Positions 58,901 through 64,000 of a stretch of 64,000 nucleotides of DNA are shown one piece after another. Numbering within the stretch: position 1 is the stretch's first letter; every line of letters starts with the position of its first letter. This DNA is from Lentisphaeria bacterium. Its GTDB lineage: Bacteria > Verrucomicrobiota > Lentisphaeria > Victivallales > UBA1829. The stretch covers positions 62,001 to 126,000 of the forward strand of contig DPDG01000006.1 in assembly GCA_003526375.1 (NCBI GenBank). Direction: 5' to 3'. A program made the position numbers and the translations under genes. The notes below the pieces were generated by a model. The model searched no databases, had not been told where the DNA came from, and was given only the letters and a program-made list of their open reading frames with translations.

Positions 58901-59998
58901 GCCTCCGGAGGGCAGGTCAAATTCTGACTTGATGAGCTTGCCTTGAAAATAGGGTTCCCCCCGGACGGTGAAGTCCTTGGGGAGAAACTCCGGCTTGACC
59001 TTGGGCCAGACCGGAGCGTCCAGCGTCATTGCGACCGGAGGCAGTTTTTTCAGGGTTGTTTTGTTAAAAAAAAAAGACATCTCGGAGATTTCTATTTTGC
59101 CTCCGGCACTGTTGGTGGGGTCGAAGCGGAGGTGAACAATAGTTCCTGCCTCGGTCCAGCTCTGAGGATTGCTCAATGCGTCAGTGGTAAGCGTCATGGT
59201 ATGCCACTGACCGTCATTATTCAGCTTGGGAATACGCCAGTAGTTCTTTGCGCTGAAGGTATAGGGCTTGCTGGCAAAGTAAAGCTCGCCTCCGGCGGAA
59301 CCGGTACCGGTGGCACGGTAACGGAATTGAAAGGCATTGTACTTTTTGGGATCTATGGCGAGTTTTCCGCTGATAATCTGCGGATCGGCTTTGATGTCAC
59401 TCATAACAAGGGTTTCAGGAGTAATGTCCACTTTGGTATTGGCATGAGCTTTCCAGCCGTCAAAGCCGTTTTTGCCGTTCCATTCCGGCTTGCCGGAATC
59501 AATGCGGCAGAAACTCATATTGGAAATCTCGATTTTCCCTCCGGAACTGTCTGTGGGGTCGAAACGCAACTGAACCACGATTCCGCCCTCGGTCCAGCTT
59601 TTGGGATTGACAAGAGTATCGGGACCAAGTATCATGGTATGCCACTGTCCGTCGTCGGCAAGTTTGGGGATGCTCCACATATCACGCTCACTGAAGCGTC
59701 CGGGGGTGCGGGCGTAAAAGAGCTGTCCGCCGCTTTTTCCGGTACCGGTGGCACGATAACGGAATTTGAAAGAGTTGTATTTGGAAGGATCAATTGCCAG
59801 AATCCCGCTGATTACCTGTGGATCAGCCTTGATCTCGGTCAAGACAAGAGCCTCCGGTGTAACATCAACTTTGACATTTGCCTGTTTCTTCCAGCCATAG
59901 AAGCCATTTTTTCCGTTCCACTCCAGCATTCCTGAGTCAGCCACAGCAACAGTCATTCCCAGGAACAGTGCACTTATCGCATACCATTTTTTTTTCAT
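55991..59998 (-). CDS. Giant exported glycosidase with tandem CBM-like domains
   Basis: A 1335-residue exported protein with a signal peptide (about residues 1-21). Two tandem copies of a ~135-residue beta domain follow (about 25-160 and 170-305), both with EWNGKNGF.GWK, KYN.F.FRYRATGTG and GKIEIS.MSF. Then comes a jelly-roll of the GH2/GH78 lectin type (about 340-500) and a linker. A large TIM-barrel-like catalytic region (about 620-1030) has YRISGGHTAEWLGW and VVGSYYGY, and may belong to clan GH-A near GH42. The C terminus has GATase-like and beta segments. A run of ten T on the coding strand lies at about residue 308. Good AAAAGGAG before the ATG; nine A residues follow it. First secreted enzyme of cassette C. 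Confidence 0.75.
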   Translation of the reverse strand: MKKKWYAISALFLGMTVAVADSGMLEWNGKNGFYGWKKQANVKVDVTPEALVLTEIKADPQVISGILAIDPSKYNSFKFRYRATGTGKSGGQLFYARTPGRFSERDMWSIPKLADDGQWHTMILGPDTLVNPKSWTEGGIVVQLRFDPTDSSGGKIEISNMSFCRIDSGKPEWNGKNGFDGWKAHANTKVDITPETLVMSDIKADPQIISGKLAIDPKKYNAFQFRYRATGTGSAGGELYFASKPYTFSAKNYWRIPKLNNDGQWHTMTLTTDALSNPQSWTEAGTIVHLRFDPTNSAGGKIEISEMSFFFNKTTLKKLPPVAMTLDAPVWPKVKPEFLPKDFTVRGEPYFQGKLIKSEFDLPSGGKHKIFFLRREFQCKAKPVLAWLQYTADDEAQVYVNGTEVSRSGNWRITEVAEVSDCIQQGTNTLAFRYHNSVSAGGVLGELLILFDDGTTLRIDTDKNFKSHVNAPKGWNKNGFDDSGWTAVLEQAGPPAPPWTGVKLIYKDYTRPQKFIQASATPKNAVAGNTVRLNYEFEGKMPDQPFGITMELFDRDKLCWSETLPLTAGNMVKMEKNRWKIQLDYTLPLYLNSNKFRARIKSGALHVRNGGFPETGFHFTRAASIPNYTKNPKTSVIDLNGSPSFAIDGKPFYPVWGYPHYVYIPFGQAPLNLITVNPGNGWWPEENKNDFSVFDRFAEGHRRNAKDAYFLWDIPVRPPQDWVERNPNEICLDDKGMVNKDGGRENYSFGSEKALEAMRQQVINAIRYLEKSPYANRIIGYRISGGHTAEWLGWSPVRGRILDFSPAAQKAFKKFAQQNYPALKDFHIPTLEERKSLDNNEILWEPSKHLSAIAYNDYYSTAVADMLAELCKTAKAELKNQKVVGSYYGYTVTLHSTGSSQMRAHYALKKLIDSRSVDFLMSPQAYSVRNLGDTCGDMKPFASMAANNIIPVIEDDTRTHNGRYIATSLNNYQTLNKAATLAVMRRNMGIALCRRQPLCYFPLGNGTDFDFPEMVEDIAILRKTGEHCSVKAVKRDAQTAIVFSEDIIKSMPILSQGSGTGKIQAYKGDGTVRQIHVGTIVQAGESYCYNLTRFARAGVPTDYLLAEDLADHPGNYKLYVFVNSFKYDAKFLAAVNELKKRDCTLFWVYAPGYTCENKNSVENMKILTGFDFVKASEPLMPAVKLADGRWMGTTTTRIKPMFSVKKNTSIKVLGVYEDGTAGYAETKTGKARSIFCGAYQFDVPFLTELARQSGVHIYSENSDPMEANSALFTLHARFPGKKTIRLPKKTDVLDVMNRKLIAKNVNMFTFEAPLHSSWIFYYGNDAEDLLKKLNK

Positions 59999-60027
59999 TG
60001 TCTGATCTCCTTTTTTTATTTTAATAT

Positions 60028-60813
60028 TTACCATATACCGTAACACGGCTCAGTAGTGACAGACATTTTTGTTCCATATTGGTTAAAGTATGTCAAGGTC
60101 TTGGCACTATAGCTGTATCCGCTGTTTATACTGTGATGCGATGCAAACAACTTTGGAAAAAAGGTCACGGGGACTGATTCCGCATGGCCGTCAAGAAAAG
60201 CGAAATTTGCCTTACCGGCATGCCGACTGATAAAGTAGGAATGATCACCGCTATACAAAGTATAAACCACTGAGATTTGCGTATGATCTGTATCTCTATA
60301 AGAATCGCCCAGCAGGATATAGCTGTTTGAAGCGGGAACAGACCATGAAGTAATGGCTAAACCGAATCCAATGTTGTAAATCTGAGAAAAACCATTTGGA
60401 ATCAGTGACTTGGGTGGATAATTTGGAGTGCCATACCAGCCTGTCAAACTTGTCGTTTTTCCATTTACAGGAACCATGCAACGACCAATTCTGTCGTCCT
60501 GTAAATAACCATTATCGATCAGTCGAGCACCATAACTTCGGGAATCATAGTTCGAATTGGCAGAAAGAATCATAATTCCTTTGGCATCATTGGCGTAGGT
60601 ATGCATGGCCAGCATGACCTGTTTAAGCTGACTGGTGCAACTGATCATATGTGCTTTATCTCTTGCCTTGTTCAGTGCTGGTAACAACATTCCCGCCAGA
60701 ATCGCGATGATCGCAATCACGATGAGGAGCTCTATCAGGGTAAAATTCCGAAAGATTGCATGGAAAATATAAAATCTTTTTTGTCCTGTTGCGGTGAAAA
60801 ATTTCCTGTTCAT
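60028..60813 (-). CDS. Prepilin-like protein with H-X9-DG motif
   Basis: A 261-residue protein with an unusually long leader (23 residues, ending in Arg-Asn), then FTLIELLIVIAIIAILAGML (Glu at +5). It has the Cys motif ISCTSQLKQVM and the late RHAGKANFAFLDGHAE (exact H-X9-DG). Asn precedes Phe. The leader may itself be cleaved or be translated from a wrong start: no later ATG precedes the helix, so the long leader stands. GGAGG at the complement of 60819-60823 supports the start. First gene of cassette C and divergent from the AraC regulator. Confidence 0.86.
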   Translation of the reverse strand: MNRKFFTATGQKRFYIFHAIFRNFTLIELLIVIAIIAILAGMLLPALNKARDKAHMISCTSQLKQVMLAMHTYANDAKGIMILSANSNYDSRSYGARLIDNGYLQDDRIGRCMVPVNGKTTSLTGWYGTPNYPPKSLIPNGFSQIYNIGFGLAITSWSVPASNSYILLGDSYRDTDHTQISVVYTLYSGDHSYFISRHAGKANFAFLDGHAESVPVTFFPKLFASHHSINSGYSYSAKTLTYFNQYGTKMSVTTEPCYGIW

Positions 60814-60843
60814 TTTTTCCTCCTGATTTTTATTTGTTTTATA

Positions 60844-60849
60844 ATTATA
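60844..60849 (-). promoter_or_regulatory. -10 box without -35 for cassette C
   Basis: Reading leftwards, a perfect TATAAT (complement of 60844-60849) lies about 30 bases before the pseudopilin start. No recognisable -35 hexamer is 16-18 bases upstream; that region is A/T tracts. This is what is expected of a promoter needing an activator such as the divergent AraC protein. Confidence 0.5.
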
Positions 60850-60926
60850 TCTGTTTTTGATGAAAAAACCTTAATAAAAAATCTAAAAAACAGCATAAAA
60901 ATTCCAAAATGATTTTTTCCGGCTGA

Positions 60927-60956
60927 TTGCAAAAAGAAAAACTGTATTTATATTAT
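60927..60956 (+). promoter_or_regulatory. Promoter for the AraC gene, possibly leaderless
   Basis: TTGCAA at 60927-60932 and TATTAT at 60951-60956, 18 bases apart. The ATG at 60964 is only seven bases after the -10 box, so transcription may start at or next to the first base of the start codon. There is no ribosome-binding site before it. Confidence 0.45.
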
Positions 60957-60963
60957 TTCCTTT

Positions 60964-61878
60964 ATGAACATCAAGAGCTCTACATATCTTTTTCAGAATA
61001 CCGCTGATTTTCCGTTGCGGGTTTCGATTCAGGAAAAGCAGGCCCCGACAAAACTTCACTCTCACGAATGTGTGGAACTGGTCTGCGTCTATGACGGGGA
61101 GGGAATGCACCTCACGGAAGCCGGTCGGACTCCGTTGCGGCAGGGAGATGTCTTCGTGATTCCGCGCGGATTCTCGCACGGGTATCTGGTCGAGAAGAAA
61201 CTCTCTCTTTTCAATGTGCTTTTCATGCCGGAGCGTCTGCCGATGCCGCAGCTCGATCTCTGTCGAATGGCTGGATTTCAGGAACTTTTCATGCCTCTCA
61301 ATGCACGGAACGCCTATCCGTTTTTTCATATCAGCGGGGAGGAGCTTTCGGAGATCATGCCGCTGCTGAAAGAACTGCTCGCGGAAAGCAGGAACTTCGC
61401 CCCCGCCTGCCGGACGTGCCGCCTTGGACTGCTGATGGTTCTGCTCTGCAAACTGACCCGTCTTTACTGTGTCCGCAAAAAAGTCCGGGAACATATTCCG
61501 GACGGAGTGAACAGGGTGCTGGAATACCTGAATCTCCATTTCCGGGAGACGGTTCATATGGATTCCCTGCCGAAAATGAGCCGGATGTCCCGCAGCAACT
61601 TTCTCCGGGCATTCAAACAGGTCACGGGGACTACGCCTTTGCAGTATGTGCTTCACCTCCGCATCAATTATGCCTGCCGGGAGTTGCAGGAAACGGAGGA
61701 CAGTGTGACGAAGATCGCCTATCAGTCAGGCTTCGAGGACAGCAATTATTTTTCCCGCACCTTCCACAAGTTCATCGGCATGACGCCGCGGGAATACCGC
61801 AGCAGGATAAAGTCTTCGCAGAGTGAACTTCCTGCAGAGGATCGGAAAAAGAGAGCACAGGAACAAGCCGCTCCATAA
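60964..61878 (+). CDS. AraC-family regulator with cupin sensor domain
   Basis: A 304-residue regulator. The N-terminal part (1-150) is a cupin sugar-binding domain with LHSHECVELVCVYDGEG and GDVFVIPRGFSHGY. The C-terminal ~100 residues carry two helix-turn-helix units: TVHMDSLPKMSRMSRSNFLRAFKQVTG (as MDSLPKMSRMSRSNFLRAFK) and VTKIAYQSGFEDSNYFSRTFHKF, with the GMTPREYR ending typical of the family. It is divergent from the cassette C pseudopilin gene (150 bases), the likely activated target. The first ATG lacks a ribosome-binding site. Confidence 0.85.
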   Translation: MNIKSSTYLFQNTADFPLRVSIQEKQAPTKLHSHECVELVCVYDGEGMHLTEAGRTPLRQGDVFVIPRGFSHGYLVEKKLSLFNVLFMPERLPMPQLDLCRMAGFQELFMPLNARNAYPFFHISGEELSEIMPLLKELLAESRNFAPACRTCRLGLLMVLLCKLTRLYCVRKKVREHIPDGVNRVLEYLNLHFRETVHMDSLPKMSRMSRSNFLRAFKQVTGTTPLQYVLHLRINYACRELQETEDSVTKIAYQSGFEDSNYFSRTFHKFIGMTPREYRSRIKSSQSELPAEDRKKRAQEQAAP

Positions 61879-61897
61879 AAATTTTTTCCAATGTTTT

Positions 61898-63025
61898 TCA
61901 GTTGCAGGACTTGTCCGCTTTCTCCTTAATTCGTTTCCTCAGGAAGACCGCAGCCTGAAAGATTTCTTTTTCCGAATGAAATTGTCCGTTCAACATTTGG
62001 ATTTGACCATCCTGAAAACCGATCAGGCATTTCGTTTTCCGGAAACCCGGAGCGGAGTGAAAAACAGAGAAGCCGTTTCCCGCCGTGGGGACAGTCAATT
62101 GGAACATCGGACAGCAGTTAAGGATACGATTCCTTTGCTCATCATATTGCCGCAGGAGCTTCATGTTTTCCGGAAAAGCTCTGCATTCCGCCCGGTAAAC
62201 CATGATTGAGTTCATCAATTTTCCGGCAGCATTGGCAAGACGCTGTTCGGCGCGATCCGCTTCCGTATAAGAGGCAGGGAAAAGGACGTTGACGTAAATG
62301 CACTGAGAGAGAAAGCCCAGCGCCAGAAGAACTGATAACGGGGCGGTTGTGAAATCTTTATTTCTGTAAAAGAGCAAAAGAGGTGCGACGCATCCTGACA
62401 AAAGAAGGAGAGAAGTAAAAGTATTGAAACAGTTTGGAAAACAAAGAAATAACTCGACTGCGAGTGTAATCAGAAATGCCGGCGTTCTGTATCCTGCCGT
62501 CAGCCAGAGCCAGCCGGGAAAGGTTCCGAACACGCACAGCGTCTCAGGCACATATTTCTTCCGGGTATTCAGATTCGGCATGACAGACCGGTAATAGATT
62601 GTGATCTGGGCGAGAGTCATTCCGGTAAGACTTCCGATTCCCCATAGGAATTTCAGTTCTTCCGCCGGCGACCGAGAGGTGTACCCAAAGAAATCGGATG
62701 TCATGAGCGGGTTGAACTGGTATGATATTACCGCCAGTGCACCTCCTGCAATCCATCCCGCCGCCAACCATAATGAGATGAGGGCGATCTGCCGTTTCCG
62801 CAGCATGATGCTGTCTGCCGCATAGAATGTGATGCCCTGCTGGATGAGTGAAAGAAAAATAGCAAAAAACAAGGCTTTATAAAATGGATTTGAAATATCG
62901 GGGAACTGGAGCCGGAGTGTCTGAGCTGAAACAAGACTGAAAATCAGAAGGAGACTCCATGCCGCGCTGATCGACAGGAGGCTTCTTCTGATTGATGGTA
63001 TGAAATGAATGAACTTGTCTGCCAT
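61898..63025 (-). CDS. Multi-pass membrane protein, unknown
   Basis: A 375-residue protein I do not recognise. The first ~245 residues have seven or eight hydrophobic segments; the C-terminal ~130 residues are soluble, with a Cys-Cys pair (NCCPMF) and a basic tail. The soluble part contains AGNGFSVFHSAPGF, which could be a small beta domain. No enzymatic motif is seen. It converges on the AraC gene with 19 bases between the stops. A TTGCAA-16-TATAAT promoter precedes it. No ribosome-binding site of note. Confidence 0.6.
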   Translation of the reverse strand: MADKFIHFIPSIRRSLLSISAAWSLLLIFSLVSAQTLRLQFPDISNPFYKALFFAIFLSLIQQGITFYAADSIMLRKRQIALISLWLAAGWIAGGALAVISYQFNPLMTSDFFGYTSRSPAEELKFLWGIGSLTGMTLAQITIYYRSVMPNLNTRKKYVPETLCVFGTFPGWLWLTAGYRTPAFLITLAVELFLCFPNCFNTFTSLLLLSGCVAPLLLFYRNKDFTTAPLSVLLALGFLSQCIYVNVLFPASYTEADRAEQRLANAAGKLMNSIMVYRAECRAFPENMKLLRQYDEQRNRILNCCPMFQLTVPTAGNGFSVFHSAPGFRKTKCLIGFQDGQIQMLNGQFHSEKEIFQAAVFLRKRIKEKADKSCN

Positions 63026-63083
63026 AGATCAGGATATACTTCAGTTTCTTCTTTTGAGCTTTTTTTACTCTGAAGCTGAAAGT

Positions 63084-63111
63084 ATTATATCATCTGTTCA
63101 CTGTTTTGCAA
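63084..63111 (-). promoter_or_regulatory. Promoter for the membrane protein at 61898
   Basis: Reading leftwards, TTGCAA (63106-63111), a 16-base spacer and perfect TATAAT (complement of 63084-63089), about 58 bases before the start. Confidence 0.6.
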
Positions 63112-63189
63112 ATAAGGATACGCAATCTTCACACTGCGGCAGGGGGGAGGCATCTGTTTCCCGGAAAAGGAACTTGCCGTTTTTCCGGT

Positions 63190-64000
63190 TTACCGTTTTG
63201 ATTCCTGTTCAAGCTCCCTGAGCTGAAATGACGGATCGGCTTCTCTGATTTTTGCATAGGTCTTTTTCATGGATGCGAGCCCGGCGTTACGCATGTCCTG
63301 ACAGATGTTCTGCTCCAGTTGCGCCCGCACATTGCCTCCCATGAAAGACGCCAGAAGCAGATTCAGATATTTCTTTTCCGCCGGTGTCCCGCTCCTGAGT
63401 TTCGGGAGCCACGGCATGTCGTTTTCCTGAATCATGACGAATACGTCAGGACTGTCATCCGTGAATTTGCGGACAGCCTGCGCCGCCACACTGCCCGCTT
63501 CCAGCGGGTTTTCCTCCAGCGCCCTGACTGCGCGCGCAATGGTGTCCTTGATGTTCTGCGGCACGTTGGTTTTTTCGCCGGTGTAGAAATTCGCTTTTGC
63601 CTGTTCCAGGAGAGCGCGGAACAGCCTGTCCTGCGGTTCCAGCTTCAAAGGAACCGCAGGCGCGAATTCCACCTTGAGAAGATTTCCGCGATAACCTGTC
63701 ATGAAAATGCAGATGTGATGCGGCAGATTGTTATCCGTATAAGTCAGAACGGTATAAATGCCCGTCAGTTTTTTGCCTGCCAGACAGCGGAGGGAAAGTG
63801 TCTCCGTCTTTTCTGCCTTGAGCCCCTTGCGGAGCTGTTTCTGCGTTTCGACTGCCTGCGCGAAAGCCTGTTTCAGTTCTGCGGAAGCGGCTCCCTCCGT
63901 GATGTCCTTTCCTGCCGGATTCAGGACGGAAACCGTGAAGAACAGCTGCTGCGGGCCGAGATAGCGGACGGATTTTGTATTTGCCCTGTCGTTTTTCTTC
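63190..64000 (-). CDS. Unknown protein, N terminus beyond window edge
   Basis: A leftward gene that is open from its stop at 63190-63192 to the right edge, so at least 269 residues are visible and the start is missing. A Met at 63702 is internal: the frame runs on without a stop, with well-formed coding sequence (for example YLGPQQLFFTVSVLN and ETQKQLRKGLKAEK). The visible part has a helical C-terminal half rich in Ala, Glu and Lys, with repeated pairs of helices suggestive of a helical-repeat or SurA-like arrangement, but I recognise no family. Whether it has a signal peptide cannot be seen. Confidence 0.6.
   Translation of the reverse strand, partial: KKNDRANTKSVRYLGPQQLFFTVSVLNPAGKDITEGAASAELKQAFAQAVETQKQLRKGLKAEKTETLSLRCLAGKKLTGIYTVLTYTDNNLPHHICIFMTGYRGNLLKVEFAPAVPLKLEPQDRLFRALLEQAKANFYTGEKTNVPQNIKDTIARAVRALEENPLEAGSVAAQAVRKFTDDSPDVFVMIQENDMPWLPKLRSGTPAEKKYLNLLLASFMGGNVRAQLEQNICQDMRNAGLASMKKTYAKIREADPSFQLRELEQESKR

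Noticed and set aside
1..64000. Prophage, insertion sequence or integrative element
   Set aside because: No transposase, integrase, phage structural gene or terminal repeats seen; gene content looks chromosomal throughout.

Overview
The window reads as chromosomal DNA of a Gram-negative bacterium of the Planctomycetota-Verrucomicrobiota-Chlamydiota group. A Victivallis-like member of the Lentisphaerota is my best guess. The basis is six prepilin-like proteins (four with a C-terminal H-X9/10-DG motif) spread over unrelated loci, large secreted glycosidases including DUF4838 proteins, several AraR-type GntR regulators, a WaaF-like LPS glycosyltransferase, peptidoglycan genes (ftsW, murG) and the MEP-pathway gene ispH. 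This is inferred from gene content; no rRNA or tRNA gene is present to confirm it. I see no phage, insertion sequence, integrase or CRISPR array.

Layout. 0.2-4.2 kb: a small-molecule kinase and HAD hydrolase pair, converging on an operon of a YchJ-like protein, a YhcH/YjgK sugar protein and a waaF-like gene. 4.3-9.4 kb: two GspG-like pseudopilins flank a NERD-helicase and the trmO-ispH pair; an inverted array of heptamers lies between the convergent helicase and ispH genes and supplies both stop codons. 9.5-17.3 kb: an AraR-like regulator, a sugar isomerase/epimerase, a membrane-anchored CobN-like chelatase that looks periplasmic, a small anchored protein and a pseudopilin. 17.7-21.5 kb: an amino-acid permease, a surface-repeat protein, an enolase-superfamily epimerase/OSBS-like enzyme and a small membrane protein. 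21.7-25.4 kb: cassette A (AraR-like regulator, pseudopilin, secreted glycosidase). 25.7-39.0 kb: mostly housekeeping (H+/Na+ pyrophosphatase, glycolipid-type operon, IclR plus FAD oxidoreductase, recX, BtuF-like binding protein, fumC, ftsW-murG-rsmE). 39.0-51.0 kb: cassette B (AraR-like regulator, pseudopilin, small secreted jelly-roll protein, two DUF4838 glycosidases, GH13, GH89-like). 51.2-61.9 kb: cassette C (divergent AraC regulator, pseudopilin, a 1335-residue glycosidase, GH106-like protein, aldo/keto reductase, deacetylase). 61.9-64 kb: two unrecognised proteins, the last cut by the window edge.

How the parts fit. Three times a sugar-sensing regulator is followed (or faced) by one H-X9-DG pseudopilin and then by secreted glycosidases, with no SusC/SusD pair and no ABC or PTS transporter. 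These look like polysaccharide-utilisation loci in which a dedicated pseudopilin holds a fixed place. None of the six pseudopilins has the glycine normally found before the prepilin cleavage site. Cassettes A and B start with consensus sigma-70 promoters carrying palindromes in the spacer or over the -10 box, which suggests autoregulated, sugar-induced operons. I regard this regulator-pseudopilin-glycosidase arrangement as the most interesting system here, followed by the CobN-like protein with membrane anchors at both ends.
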